A stretch of DNA of 64,000 nt from Tilletia caries (taxonomy: Eukaryota; Basidiomycota; Exobasidiomycetes; Tilletiales; Tilletiaceae), in NCBI GenBank assembly GCA_032718865.1, contig JALUTQ010000004.1, positions 1 to 64,000 on the forward strand. The letters run 5' to 3'. The position numbers were made by a program, and so were the translations under genes. Below the pieces are notes generated by a model that was not told where the DNA came from, made no database searches, and worked only from the letters and a program-made list of their open reading frames with translations. Shown here piece after piece: positions 52,727-64,000 of the stretch. Every line of letters begins with the position of its first letter. Positions within the stretch are counted from its first letter, which is position 1.

Positions 52727-53060
52727 TATTAGGGGGTTTCGTCAGTGCGGTGAGCATGCGTGCTCGAACATTCTGGCTCATTTCGCTGCTCGAAACTTTG
52801 ATCGAACATCCGGCGTTTCGGTGATTCCTCAATGAGCGATGTGCCAGAATGTTCGTGAGCCAAAACGCGCTTCGAGGCCGCGTTTTGGTCCATGTACATT
52901 CTGGCACACCTCATTTCAATTCATTCTCCTTCTTATTTTCTTGACACTCGGTGAAGGGTCGCGCACGGGGTCTTCATTTGGAGCGGTCAAAACTGCACAT
53001 TTCAATGACCAAAATGAAGAACATGTATGAATGCACACCTCTGACGAAACCCCTTATTAC
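52727..53060. mobile_element. Possible small TIR element (MITE) with internal hairpin
   Basis: About 330 bp bounded by inverted copies of GGGGTTTCGTCAG (52734 onward; reverse complement at 53041-53053), with TA next to both ends. This fits a Tc1/mariner-like MITE. Inside, 52840-52908 forms a nested perfect palindrome: 13-base outer arms (TGTGCCAGAATGT) and 10-base inner arms (CCAAAACGCG). No coding capacity. Confidence 0.55.
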
Positions 53061-53350
53061 TTTAGGAACAAAGGTTAACCTTGATTCATTGAGGCTCACT
53101 ATGTATCTCACATTCTCACCTCAAAAAAGTAGTGTTTCCTAAAGCGAAAACAAATGGGTTCGAATGTTCGATTCTGCCTTTGTTCGTGTTGGATGATTCG
53201 TTTCGGCGGAGGCCAAACCCATGAGGCGACGATGAGGCTGAACCTCCGGCATCCACGCCGCAGCCACCTGATGGACAGCCCTGAGTCTCCGGGCGGATAA
53301 TGGCGATGGGGGCATGCTGCGATCCTATAACATCGTGGAGGACCATGTGT
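53061..53350. other. 3' flank of the STE11-type gene
   Basis: Presumed 3' UTR and terminator region of the minus-strand kinase gene. No distinct signal that I can single out. Confidence 0.4.
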
Positions 53351-56300
53351 TCATTCCGCAGCAGCCGCAGCAGCAACAACCGCTACACCCGCGCCCTGCT
53401 GCTTCCGCTTCCCTCCTTTCCCCTTCCGTCCGGACGCCACGCTTCCAACCATGTTCGTCGTGTTGACGGTCAACACTCTCGACCTCGCAGTCGACGATAC
53501 AGTGACAGTGGTGTCCCCACCCTCAACGCCTGCCTCCGACCCGCCGCCTCCTTGTGGCTCATCTGGTTCCAGCTGGGCCACTTCTAACAGGAACTGGTGC
53601 GCCAGCAGGTCGTCCGCCGTCGGTCGTTTGGTGTGATCGAGCTCGAAGGTCCAGTTGAGGAAGTGGCGACAGGGGTCCGAGATGTCTTCTGGCATAGGAG
53701 GTGTAGCTTTCATCGACCCAATGCGGAACTGCAAAAAGCAAGGATAGAAGAAATAAGCGAACAGTCAGCTCACCTGTGAGCACAGCTTTTGCATGCTAAT
53801 AGTACGTACCAGTGCTTGCATCTGGTTCAAGCTAGGCCAAGGGTGCATGCCGGTCAACATCTCGACAACAAGACATCCCACACTCCAGATATCGGCTTTG
53901 CGAGACGACGAGGTTTGCTTGACCGCCTCAGGAGCCATCCTATAAGGGGTGACATAGGCGGTGGGTTCAGCTGATGCTTGGAACGAGAACAGTGAAAACT
54001 GGAAACAAAAGATCGACTCACCAGAACACACTTCCTTGCAAGGCAGTCTTCTTCGGAGCCTTGCCACTGCTAGCGATCACCTCCGTGTCCTTCTTACTAA
54101 TACCAAAGTCCGAGATCTTGATCTGGCCCTTCGTATCAACAAGAATGTTCGCGCCCTTGATGTCGCTGTGCACAATGTTCCGACCATGCAAGAATTGGAG
54201 CCCGAGGAGCGTTTGCGTGATGTAGGCCTGGACGAGCGGTTCTTGGAAGGTGCCCCAGTCGCGGAGGATGGCGACGACCGAGCCACCGGGGACGTACTCC
54301 AGGAAAATGTTCAGGTGGGAATCGTCGGCATATGAATCTGGTTGTGGAATGGGAAGATCGAGCACAGGTTAAGTCCATGGGCACAATCATTCAGGTTGCC
54401 AGCGAAAGAACCCGTCTGTGTAGCCTCGCTCACCTAGATATTGCACAATATTGGGATGCTCGAGCGTCTTCAGCAACGCAATCTCCCGTTCGAGAGCTTC
54501 CAGCATGCTCATCTTCCGCTGTTCGTTGTCACTCTTGCCCGTAGGGAGCTCGACCTGCTTCACAGCCATGTACAGTCCCGTACGCTGATCCATGCCTAGG
54601 TAGACACTACCGAAGGAGCCGGCACCGATGAGGGCTCCCTTGATCCATTTCCGTCGAGCTTTACCGGCTGCAGGGGGTTCGGTGAGAAAATCACGACATG
54701 AGCTGATGCATCATCTGAAGAAAGAAGGGTAAAGTCAACGAAGCCTAGTGTGTACTTACCTCGATGAGCTGGATGGGTTACCTCTTCCGCCTCATCCGGC
54801 TCTTCCTCCTCGTCCAATTCATCACCCTCCTCAAAGTCACCATCCTCCTCATCATCTTCGTCATCCCCTTCCTCCCCCTCTTCGTCCTCCTCGATCGGGT
54901 GCGCCTGCGGCGTACCTCCCATAGTAGGCGACGCCCCAACCATCGTACTTTCCTCAGAAGTCGGAGCCACGCCCGCACCCTCCTTCCGCTCCTCCGCCAC
55001 ACTGCTCCGCCCACTCCCACTCGCACTCGCACCAACGCTGACCATCGTCGTCCTCCTCTTCCGGCTCGCCGAGCTCTGATTCCGCTTGAGCGAGCGCAGC
55101 GAGCGCGCCGCGATGGAGCTATGGTCGTCGTCCGTCAGCAAGATCGTCGGTTTCTTGGACCGGATCGAGATCGAGTCGGTATCGCCCCCACCCGTCCATC
55201 GGCCCGTCATGCTCTTCCGGGTGGGCACGGGGTTCCCATCGGCGTCGGTCACTCCGCCGACGGCGATCGTCGCGCCGAGCCACTCGGCCCCGCTCATCGC
55301 GAGGATCTGCGCACTCTCGCTCCGACTCTCGATGTCCTGGGTGATCTCATCCACGGTGAGCAGACTGGCGGCATCGCCCCGGTCTCGGTCGCGCTCGCCT
55401 GTATGGCCGTACTGCTGGAAGCGCGCAAAGCTGCGTCGGCTCCGTGACGATTCGCCTGAGTTGCGCCGGACGGAGTGCGGCCGGTGGAGGTGCATCGAAC
55501 CATATGATGACGACGGTGGCAATGTGCTGGATCCAACACTTGAACTTGCGGAGGGGCCCTCTTTCTTCAAAACCATGGCTGGTGCGAGGAACGAGCCGTC
55601 GTTCCTGACGGTAGACATCCCTCGCGACACAGCGGTAGGAGTTTCAGGCATGCTGTCCACGGAAGCCGGACCCTCTGCCGGAAGGGAGGGATGCTGCGTC
55701 AAAGGAGAGGCAACAGTTTGCAAACTTGCCGACCAATCATCGAGGGAGTAGCGACCGACGACAGGAGGCAGCATTGGTGCTCCGTTCTTTCCCGTTCGTG
55801 AGGAGCGAGCGGCGACCCTCCCAGGATCGGAAGAGGTACCACTCTGACTGGAAGAATTCGACAGAGCCCGCTCGACTCGAGCCTTCTGCAAATCGTCTCC
55901 GCCGTTCCTAGGGCTATCCGACGCCACTGCCGTCCGCATTGACTCCGACTCGACCACCCCACCATCCTCCACCTTCCGAATCTCGTAACTCTCTCCGCTC
56001 CTCCGCACAGGAACCTGCCCCTGCCCCTCCTCCTCATCATCCACCAAATCAAGGATCCCATCCGGCGGCTTAAAGCTCCACGTCGAGTCCCGTTTACTCC
56101 GCATCGAATTCCCGCGACCATAAATGCTCTTCCGCGCCGTGCGCTCGAGCACCTTCTTCTCCGTCGCAGGGAAGTAGTCCTGCAAGTTGCTCGAGATGAG
56201 CTCCGAGGGAGGCCGTTGGCCGAAGAAGTGACGCGCTCGGCGGGGGATGAGGCCCAGCATGGATGAGCCCGATGTCGAAGGTGGGATGTGGGTGGCGGAA

Positions 56301-59090
56301 GTTGGCGTAGCGACTGTGACCACGGGGTCAGCTGCTGGGGCCGCTGCTGCTGCAGTGACTGCCGCCACGGCGGCGGGCGGTATTGGCGGAGGTTGCAACG
56401 GCGCGCTGATCTCGTTCGAAAAAGCCGCTTGCGCAGAAGCGCCGGGCACCGTATACATCACCACCGCAGGCTGCTGCGGATACGGCGTCAGCTGAACGAT
56501 CTGCGCCGAATGTTGCTCGCGGAACTGTTGGAGGGCCACGTTCTGCTGATGTTGATATTGATGTTGATGTGGATGTTGGGGTACCATCTGTTCTCGCTCC
56601 GCGGCCACGGCCGTGGCCGAGTTTCGACCGGCGCCTAACCCGAGACCGGACATGAAGCTGATCGTCGACGCGCGGTTCATCTTCGGTTTGCGACTGGCGT
56701 TGCTAGACAGCGGCGCGAGGTGTTCGTACCCCTCCGGGTCGTACACGCCCAAGCCGGGACTGATCTGTCCGCTTCCCGCTCCCGCGGCTGCGGAGCCTGC
56801 TTCGGGGATCTCGCTCTCTCCAAAGAACCCTTTGAGCTTGTTGGCCCGCCGCGTCTGTTGAACTCTGGAATTGCTCGAGCCGATTCGGCGTAAATGTAGG
56901 CCACGTTCTCTGAGAGGGTCGTGTGGTTGAGGCGCGTGACAAACTGCGATCAGCTCGTTATCCGACAGCATTTTGGCTGCAGAGAAACAGAAATACAGAC
57001 CCGCCTCAAAGGTCAGATTGAGCCAAAACCAACGCGTCCTTGAACTTGTCCAAAGCAACACACTCACTCTTTCCATCCGGACTGCTCGCGAAAATAGCCC
57101 ACGTATCGTCACTCTCATGCGCCATCACATACCCATTCTCGTCCACTGGCTCATCGCTCTCCGAATCATGAGGTTTCTGCCCATGATAAGGCGGGTACGC
57201 ATTAATGCCCGTATCCCCACGAATGTTAAACTTGCGCAGCACCCGCGCAAGCACATCATACGCATCCCGACAGTCGGACACGAGGATCATGCGCGTCTCG
57301 CGTAGGTCCTCGCAGTGGAACTTGAGCGTGCGCCGCTTGACGTCCTCGAGGGTTAACATGTTCCCGCTGGAGAGGGAGGACCCCCCGAGCCCGACGGGCT
57401 GGTAAACGGAGCGCAGACGTGGATCGGCCATGATGGTGTTATTGTTGTTGTTATTATGGATGGAGATGGCATGGCTGCCGGCTGGTAGGCCTGGCCCGCC
57501 GAAGTCGCCAGGGTTGGACGGGGTCGTCGGCGTGCGACTGCTGTACGGAGAGTTCGCACCATCCAAACCAGACTCGTCGCTCCCACCATATCCACCTCCG
57601 GGCCGGGCGGTGGCTGGGGTGAATATCGCAGCGGTGGGGCTGCTGGCTGTGCTCGGACCCCCGAGCTGCGCGCTAGCCGCGCTGGTGGACGAGTTGCTCG
57701 AGGTGGATAGATGGTGGGCATGACCTGAGCCGCCCGCCGGACCACCGCTGCCAGGGTAATATCCTCCATATGCGCCGTATGCGCCCGCCTGGTGAGCATA
57801 TAATTCTGCATTTTTGTCCGGCCGGACACCAGAAGGGCCGGAGGCGGTACCGTATCCCTTCTTGACGTAGCTGCTTGCGTTGTGGTTCCGGACGCCGGGC
57901 GCGACGGACTGCATGGTAGAGGGTCGTTGTTGGGCGGGATGGGTTGTCCACCCCGAACCGATGATGGAGGTGGGTGGTGGACCGGTCGGGGCGGCCTGAG
58001 CCGATGCCTGCTGTTGTCCTGGCGTGGGATGGTGAAGGCCATTACGGACATATAGGGAATGTGTGAGCGGGTTTCCCGAGCCAGCGACGCCCGGCGCGGA
58101 TGCGCTGATGCTAGATGAGCTGCGCGGGCGGCCTGGGACGGAGGTGGGCGCCAGTGTGTTTGAGTTCGGGCTCGGCAGCGCGTAATTGTTGGCCGAGTGT
58201 GCGAGCTGGAGGGGCGGCGGTCTCTGATGTGCGGAGCGACGGGTGGAGAAGGCGTTGGAAGCTGCTGCCACTGCTGTGGTGGAGGATGATGATGGTGTAG
58301 AGGAGTACGAGGAGGAGAGGGAGGCTAATGCCACGCCTGCTGAGGAGCCGGGAACTCCGCCGAACTCGCCCGCTGCGGTGGAGCCTGTTCCCGGACGGGC
58401 TTGTAGAGGCGAGTTGTGTGCGTCGGGAGCGAGGTGGGGGTGCTGGTGTGCTGGATAGGGACTCAAGGTGGACCCTCCTGCGGGCGAGAGGGAGTAGGCG
58501 GAGCAGGCGCCGGACGCGGTAGTGTATGGGAGGGTGAGATTGCCGTTGGTGTATGGGCTGGAGTGGTAGTGTCCGCTGAGCTGCTGTTGTTGTTGCTGCT
58601 GCTGGTTGTATGCGTACAGCTGTTGCTGCTGGTACTGGTTCTGCTGGTGGTGGTGGTTGACGAGGAGGCCGGCAGAGGCCTGGCGGAGAGGAAGGTGGGC
58701 TGGACCTGCGCCTCCCCCCGAGTGCGGTCGCTGCTGCTGATAGATGCCGAGCTGGTCGGCGGAGTGTGATGCTGTGATGGGTCTGTGGAAGCTCGCTGTT
58801 GAGGCTGCGGCTGAGCTTGGACTCGGCGTGATGGCGCGCTTGAGGTCGCGGATTGCCTTGTCGAGACGGACGCGGTCGCCGACGGTTGCGATGCCCATCT
58901 GCCTGAGCGCGTTCTTGTCGACATCGAGGATGACCTGGCCGTTGATGTGGTTGGCCTGGAAGGCGTGGGCGTGTGCATCGAGGCGGACGCTGTGCAGCCA
59001 CGCGGCCACGTCCGCAGTCGACCAGCGCCGCACGCTGTCTGCGCTGAGCGTCGCGCCCGTCGCAGCAGCAGCAGCAGCAGCAGCAGCCAT
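53351..59090 (-). CDS. STE11-type MAP kinase kinase kinase (SAM, RA-like, kinase)
   Basis: MAPKKK of the fungal pheromone/filamentation pathway class (Ste11; Ubc4/Kpp4 in smuts), which phosphorylates a Ste7-type MAPKK. Exons: 59090-57068, 56976-54760, 54667-54434, 54337-54022, 53939-53810, 53728-53351; phases close to 1765 aa. The chosen ATG has the strong context GGGCCATGG and opens a poly-Ala run. The SAM domain is at about 18-88 ([18 protein letters not shown]). A low-complexity Gln/Ser region follows, then an RA-like domain at about 587-674 ([20 protein letters not shown]). The regulatory region has a conserved [11 protein letters not shown] segment. An acidic stretch (about 1370-1410) precedes the kinase at about 1421-1690: GAGSFGSV loop, Lys1450, HSDIKGAN with Asp1550, DFG Asp1568 and a WMAPEAV activation-segment end. 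HRD is changed to HSD. It is divergently arranged with the next gene, 544 bases away. Confidence 0.93.
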
Positions 59091-59634
59091 GGCCCTCACT
59101 CGGTGCTCTTGGCTGTGTGTAGCTGTGAGTAGTGAGTGGATGAGGTTCTGCTGCTCGCCGTGTTGGTACTCGTATGTGCCTCCTGCAGCCGCTGCTGTGC
59201 TCGGCCTCTGGAGTCTGAACTCGCGAGATGAGCTTGTTCCCGGATTATGTAAGGAAAGTACACCACGTCACACGTGGTTCTGGATTCGGAGCGAGACAGC
59301 ACGTGACTCGGCGCGTCGCGTCAAGAGCAACACTTCGGCCTTTTCGCGCCCCAATCAACAGCAAAGTGCCTGCCTCGCTCCTTGACAGCGACAGCGACAG
59401 CGACAGCGACCTCGACCTCGACGCGCTGCTCTCTTCTCTTCCCTGCGAACTGCTGTGTTTAGTTTGCGCATCACATAGAGAGACACGCGCGCGCACATCC
59501 ACACCCGGTCGCTGGTCCCAACAACAACACCAGTGAGTGAGCGAGTGAGTGAGCGAGCGAGCGGGCGATGTTGAGCTCTGGCTGCACACTGGAATGCTCA
59601 ATCACTCTCTCTCTCTTCACCTTGCAGCTTCACA
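59091..59634. promoter_or_regulatory. Divergent promoter region with short tandem repeats
   Basis: A 544-bp region between two genes transcribed away from each other. It contains a (GACAGC)n repeat (59384-59410) and a GAGT/GAGC repeat (about 59532-59565). A GTGAGT near 59533 and a CTTGCAG near 59621-59627 could delimit a 5' UTR intron of the right-hand gene. Confidence 0.55.
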
Positions 59635-62600
59635 ATGCCGCGGATTGGCGCGTCAAACAACATCAACACCTACACCCGCACCCTCACCCGCACCACAGAC
59701 AGCGCCGCCTTCTCAGACCAGCACCCGTCCACCGCATACAGAAGACACAGCGACAGCGACGACGACGCCGACGAAGGTACTTCCACAGACTCCACTGGGA
59801 ATCATCGTCATCTCGAAGCCACCCCCGCGCGCGCACTCTCCGCACACGAGCATCGCAGACTCGACCGCGCCCAGCAGAACAGACCCTTCTCCACGGCCAC
59901 CCTCGACGGCATCAACATCTCACACGCGGTACACTGGCTCGCAAATAAACAGATTCGTTCTGCCGCTGGTCCTCCTACCACCACCGCTACAACTACCACT
60001 GCTGTCAGATCCGAACGGTCGCCTCTCCCTCTCCCTCTCCCCATCCAACGTCAGGAGATCCCGCCTGCTGCCCCTACTCACCAACAGCACAAGCACTCTA
60101 CCCTTCGGAAGAACCCCACCTCGTCCCTTCTGAGTGCTGCTAACAAGGTTCCTGCGTCAGCTCCACCAGCAGCATTATCAGCTGCACCATTTCCCCATCC
60201 TTCCACCATCCACTCACACCGTCCCTCAGCTCCATCACCTCCCCCTGCCGCCCACACTGAGCAGCAACAACAACAAGTACAATCCGCACTCGCACCCGCA
60301 CCAGAACCAGAACCAGCGTCGGCACGAACAGCTCCCCTGCCCATTCCAGAACCAATGCCGCAATACACTTCCACATCCGCCGCAAACATGTCATTCGCGC
60401 GTCTGCCGGACATGACCGGTCTCACCTCCGCCATGGGAACGCCCGGTCGACCCTTGCACGCCTTCCACCACATCCCCGTAGATCCCGCCTACCCGGCACC
60501 ACGCACACGTTCATCTCGCCCACCGCCAGAGAACATTGCACCCGTCCACGTCCAGGCTCAGGCTCAGGCGCAGGCGCAGGCTCCAGTCCAAGTACAGGCG
60601 AATCACCAGCAGCATCCGGTGCTCAATCTCCGAGCACGGGTAGAGACGGATGAGGACAGCGATGATGATTCCGGGAGTGGGGAGTCCGAATCGGTCATGC
60701 ACTTCCCCCTCACCAATACCAAGCAGCAATCACCCGCGACGCCCAAGAAGCGACACGCTGCCACAACGGTCTCGCTCCGCCCTGCTGCTGCTGCTGCTCC
60801 TTCCGCGCTGGTCGCCTCCGAGTCCGTCGCTTCCGACTCCCATCCACATCTGTTCCTCCAAGGTCTCGATCATCCCAGGAACGAAATCGCTCGGGCGGCA
60901 GAGGAAGCGGCCCGCAGGTTTGGTGTCGAATGGGAGGGCGCAAATCCTCCTCTCAGTGCGTATGCTGTCGAGCAACTGGAGCTACAACAGCTCGCAGCCA
61001 CTCAAAAATCGAAGCAGAAGGCCCGGTCAACCAATGGTAGTAGTCCTTCTCCTCCCGTTATTTCTCCCGGAGAGTCCACTGCCAAGCTCAATCACATGCA
61101 CGACGAGCTCGCCAAGATTGTCGACCGGCTCGGACGACTGGAGGCCGAGAGCGCCCCACCGCCTCAGGCCAGAGAAGGCGCTGCTGGTGGTGGGTATCGG
61201 CGAAGAGGGGCGAGAGCAGGCCCGCTCGAGACGGACTCGTCGGGAACGGAGGGCGGCAACAACCCACCGGCACTTTCTCGAGGAGCGATCAAGGACATGC
61301 AAGCCCACATGCGCGAGCTGATGCGGGAGATGCAGCGTCAGCGACGGGCCATGGCCTCCTTGGTCGAGCTGGAGAAGGACGAGGTGCGGGACGAGATCGA
61401 GGCTGGCGAGAAGGTTCGGAGGAGCTTGGGACTTCCACCGCCGCCTGCGGCGGCGGCGGCGGCGGGGGAGTTGGAGTTGGAGCGGAGAGGTCGACGAACG
61501 TCCGCGAGGGATGCGGCTTCTGGTGCGGAAGGAGGCGCGGGGAGTGCGGGGGAGGAGGGACGGCGGAGATTGCCGTCGCCGTCCAAGACGATCCGGCAGA
61601 AGCGGCTGCGGATGGAGAGGGCCGAGTCCGAAGCCGTGGGCGCGGGCGCGGGCGCGGCCGAAGCTGTAGCTGAAGCTCGACCTGCAGCTGCTGTGGTGCC
61701 TCCGTCCAGCTGGTCTGGCGATCCCCATGCACTTCGCTCACATATGGGCGACGTCATGCGTCATGTGCACTTGCTGCGCGACGAGGTCGAGCGTGGATTA
61801 CACCCAGGCTCCTCCTATCCGGTCGATCGTCAGACGGCCTCGTCTCCTCTGCAAGCTGATCGGAACGATATCTTCGATCACCGACCGGCCAGTCCCTTCT
61901 TGCGGCCGACGCGGGAGACCCGCTCGTCGCCTCCGCCCGCCACCCAGCACCGGCCAAGCGAGGAGGAGGACGAGGGAGGGATGGATGTATCGCGAATTGC
62001 GCAGGAGCGTGCTGCTGAGGCGTTTGCGAAGGTGCGGCAGTACTCCGAGCTGAGACGTGCGCCTGCGCCGTCACCCCCCTCCAAGCGCGGGCCTAGTTTG
62101 TTCCCGGAGCAGCAGCGATCGGTTAGTACGCAGACGCAGAATCAGGCGCGGAACGGCGCAATGCTGGCGGACGAACCGGTGCACTGGAGGAACGCGAGAG
62201 CACCGGCCACTTCGTCGTCCCACGATCTGGAGCACAACGAGCGGGATTGTGGCGTTTGCCAGGCGCCTGTGAAAGCGGCGCAGCGGCGGGAGGCGCGTCG
62301 AGATCGTGTTCGGAGGGAAGATCGGGAGCGCCGGCGCGGGTCGGGGCAGGAGAGCAATACGGAGACGGAGGAGGAAGAGGTTTTGATTGATCTGCTGGTT
62401 GAAGAGGCGGAGCGGCATCGGAAGTTGATCGCCCGGAATGGCCGGAACAACAACAACAACCGGGCTGGCCAGGAGGAAGAAGAAGCTGCCGCCGACCCCG
62501 TCAGCTCGTGGCGCGAGCTCATCGTGCTCTCTCCTGCACAGCGGGAGAGTCTGATCAGGATGGCGAAGCAGCATATGGACGAGTTCATCCATCAGCGGAT

Positions 62601-63525
62601 GTTGTATGCGGAGCTTGCGGACGAGCTGAAGGGTGTGCATCCGGGCATGAACGCGATGCGGAGGAGGATTCTGGGGGAGCATGTCATGGAGGCGGTGGAG
62701 CTGTTGGAGATGAAGGCGGAGAGGATCAATGTGCTGCAGAAGTTGTTGGGGCAGGGGTCTGCTCGGGATGATGAGTACGAGGAACGGCAGCGAGAGGAGG
62801 AGGAGGCGGAGGTGGAGGAGCGCAGACGGCGAGCGGTACGGGCGTCAAAATATGAGGCTCGTCCACAGCGCGTGGTCCGACCGAAGGTCTCTTCTAGGCT
62901 TCGACACGAGGTGGAGGCGGAACTCGCGTCTGACTACAGCGATGCTGAGGATCCGGAGGAAGAGCGCATCCATCTTTCTGCTGCGGCAGCCGCTGCGGCA
63001 GCAGCTGCTGCGACGAGGGCCACCAGTGGTCACCGTCTGCGTCAGCAGCGCAGCACGAGCCCTGTCCTGCCGGAGGATCGTCAGGCTGCTCGAGGACAGA
63101 CGCGCGCACAGCATTCCTCGATGTCTTCGAAAGGCTCCCCGCCCCGTCAGAATTCTGGGTCACGGCCTGTCTCGCGGGCCTCCCGTCCGCGCGGGCTGCA
63201 GACGGAGTACTCGCCCCCTACCACCCTTGCTGCTCGCGAGATTGCTGGTGATCTGCAAGACGATGATGAGCACGAGGATGGGGATGGGGATGAGACGGAG
63301 GTGGGCACGGATGATGGGTTCGGGTTGGACTTGGACCTCGGTGGCGGTGGCGGTGGCGGTCGGTCTAAGGCAGAGGGCAGGGCTGGGTCGAGGCAGCAGC
63401 AGCAGCGGTATGCGTTTGGGATGGGGGCTGGCGAGCAGCAGGGTCGGCCGCGGTCTGCTCGGACTGCTGGTTCGGGGTCGAGCGTGGGTCAGGCTTTTGG
63501 AGGCGGACGGCGGTCGCGGCCTTGA
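59635..63525 (+). CDS. Large coiled-coil protein with Cep57/Ppc89-like microtubule-binding domain
   Basis: A 1296-aa single-exon protein. The best-conserved part is at about 955-1045 (LSPAQRESLIRMAKQHMDEF, GEHVMEAVELLEMKAERINV). It resembles the Cep57 microtubule-binding domain of the fission-yeast Ppc89 spindle-pole-body family, so a role at the spindle pole body is likely. Upstream near 865-880 is ERDCGVCQAPVKA, a Cys-containing segment of the kind seen before this domain in related fungal proteins. The N-terminal half is low complexity (Pro, Gln, His), with an AQAQAQAQA repeat near residue 310 and helical or coiled segments near 480-510. Ala-rich and Gly-rich runs lie near 1118 and 1240. 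Family assignment is by pattern recognition only. The ATG is the first in the frame, after a likely 5' UTR. Confidence 0.75.
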   Translation: MPRIGASNNINTYTRTLTRTTDSAAFSDQHPSTAYRRHSDSDDDADEGTSTDSTGNHRHLEATPARALSAHEHRRLDRAQQNRPFSTATLDGINISHAVHWLANKQIRSAAGPPTTTATTTTAVRSERSPLPLPLPIQRQEIPPAAPTHQQHKHSTLRKNPTSSLLSAANKVPASAPPAALSAAPFPHPSTIHSHRPSAPSPPPAAHTEQQQQQVQSALAPAPEPEPASARTAPLPIPEPMPQYTSTSAANMSFARLPDMTGLTSAMGTPGRPLHAFHHIPVDPAYPAPRTRSSRPPPENIAPVHVQAQAQAQAQAPVQVQANHQQHPVLNLRARVETDEDSDDDSGSGESESVMHFPLTNTKQQSPATPKKRHAATTVSLRPAAAAAPSALVASESVASDSHPHLFLQGLDHPRNEIARAAEEAARRFGVEWEGANPPLSAYAVEQLELQQLAATQKSKQKARSTNGSSPSPPVISPGESTAKLNHMHDELAKIVDRLGRLEAESAPPPQAREGAAGGGYRRRGARAGPLETDSSGTEGGNNPPALSRGAIKDMQAHMRELMREMQRQRRAMASLVELEKDEVRDEIEAGEKVRRSLGLPPPPAAAAAAGELELERRGRRTSARDAASGAEGGAGSAGEEGRRRLPSPSKTIRQKRLRMERAESEAVGAGAGAAEAVAEARPAAAVVPPSSWSGDPHALRSHMGDVMRHVHLLRDEVERGLHPGSSYPVDRQTASSPLQADRNDIFDHRPASPFLRPTRETRSSPPPATQHRPSEEEDEGGMDVSRIAQERAAEAFAKVRQYSELRRAPAPSPPSKRGPSLFPEQQRSVSTQTQNQARNGAMLADEPVHWRNARAPATSSSHDLEHNERDCGVCQAPVKAAQRREARRDRVRREDRERRRGSGQESNTETEEEEVLIDLLVEEAERHRKLIARNGRNNNNNRAGQEEEEAAADPVSSWRELIVLSPAQRESLIRMAKQHMDEFIHQRMLYAELADELKGVHPGMNAMRRRILGEHVMEAVELLEMKAERINVLQKLLGQGSARDDEYEERQREEEEAEVEERRRRAVRASKYEARPQRVVRPKVSSRLRHEVEAELASDYSDAEDPEEERIHLSAAAAAAAAAAATRATSGHRLRQQRSTSPVLPEDRQAARGQTRAQHSSMSSKGSPPRQNSGSRPVSRASRPRGLQTEYSPPTTLAAREIAGDLQDDDEHEDGDGDETEVGTDDGFGLDLDLGGGGGGGRSKAEGRAGSRQQQQRYAFGMGAGEQQGRPRSARTAGSGSSVGQAFGGGRRSRP

Positions 63526-64000
63526 GGCGGGGCGAGGCGGGGCGGGGCGAATCGTGGTGGGCGCGAGGAGGAGTGGCGTGCCCCTTTGGGACGGGCGACT
63601 CTGTGGCCGCTGTTTTTGGTCAGGGGCCCACTCTCTCCTCTCCGTTTACTCCTAGATTTCTCTTTACATACTCGTGGGCTACCTGTCTCCATCCCTCTGT
63701 TTCTCTCGTATCTTCTCGCAGAACTCTCTCTCTCTCTCTCTCTCTCTCGCAAATTCAAGCCTGGTGTCCTTTCCTCAACGCAACTATCTGGCAGGTCGAC
63801 CGATGACCATCATTAAATACCTTGCGTGAGAACGTTCGCGCAGAGGTATGTATTACAGAGGCAACGCAACGAAGAACGTTCGCGCACACTCAGGAAGATT
63901 CAAGGAACCAGGAAGCAGGGAGGAGAAGGCGGATACGATGGTTCTGCGTGTCCCTTGTCTGCTGAGCGAAGAGAGGGAGGTGCAGAAAATTTTCGAGGAG
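63526..64000. other. 3' flank with CT microsatellite
   Basis: No gene is seen before the window ends. A (CT)n run of 27 bases lies at 63724-63750. The palindromic motif GAACGTTCGCGCA occurs twice (about 63830 and 63873). Confidence 0.55.

Noticed and set aside
1..64000. CRISPR arrays, bacterial operons, rRNA or tRNA genes.
   Set aside because: The sequence is eukaryotic with spliceosomal introns. I found no array structure and no tRNA or rRNA that I could fold or recognise by eye.

Overview
The window is a chromosome end from a fungus. It opens with CCCTAA telomere repeats on the + strand. The genes carry many short GT-AG introns (about 50-110 nt) and the mobile DNA is mostly young Ty3/gypsy-type LTR elements. 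A basidiomycete is my best guess, from general gene content; I cannot place the genus. All exon models below were built by hand from splice signals and reading-frame closure.

Layout. 1-1211: telomere, about 1 kb of non-coding subtelomere, then a second telomeric tract fused directly to a truncated exon. 1208-46.2 kb: an accessory region built from repeated copies of a three-gene unit: a psi-producing-oxygenase/linoleate diol synthase-type gene (ppo), a secreted GMC oxidoreductase convergent to it, and a P-type cation ATPase. Unit 1 has a 5'-truncated ppo, the only intact GMC gene (2439-5029) and ATPase-1 (21890-25626), whose upstream flank was split by two LTR retrotransposons. Unit 2 has a frameshifted ppo (26817-30980), a GMC remnant, a 5'-truncated gypsy copy carrying a hAT-like MITE in its LTR, and ATPase-2 (36451-40177). 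Unit 3 is an inverted GMC remnant plus the only ppo copy in which I find every exon open (41433-45613, 1076 aa by my model). The result is one intact ppo, one intact GMC and two intact ATPases.

Mobile elements. (a) Gypsy-1, 6046-13172, TSD CTTGT, with a spliceosomal-type intron between gag and pro and an RNase H domain split around the integrase. (b) A minus-strand chromodomain Ty3 element, 13530-20053, TSD CTCGG. (c) Gypsy-2 fragment, from about 31697, with the same split RNase H. (d) A 605-bp hAT-like MITE, 33887-34491, 8-bp TSD. (e) A gag-only LTR element, 46235-49140, identical LTRs, TSD AGCAA. (f) A possible small TIR element, about 52727-53060. The ATPase-2 copy preserves the empty target sites of (a) and (b).

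49.2-64 kb: ordinary chromosomal genes begin: a Ser/Pro-rich protein of unknown function, a STE11-type MAPKKK (SAM, RA-like, kinase; 1765 aa by my model) and, divergent from it, a 1296-aa protein with a Cep57/Ppc89-like C-terminal domain.

How the genes may work together: the ppo product would oxygenate unsaturated fatty acids to oxylipins, and the GMC enzyme is a secreted FAD oxidase/dehydrogenase. The ATPase is a membrane cation pump. Their repeated co-duplication suggests a subtelomeric accessory cluster, but a shared pathway is inference.
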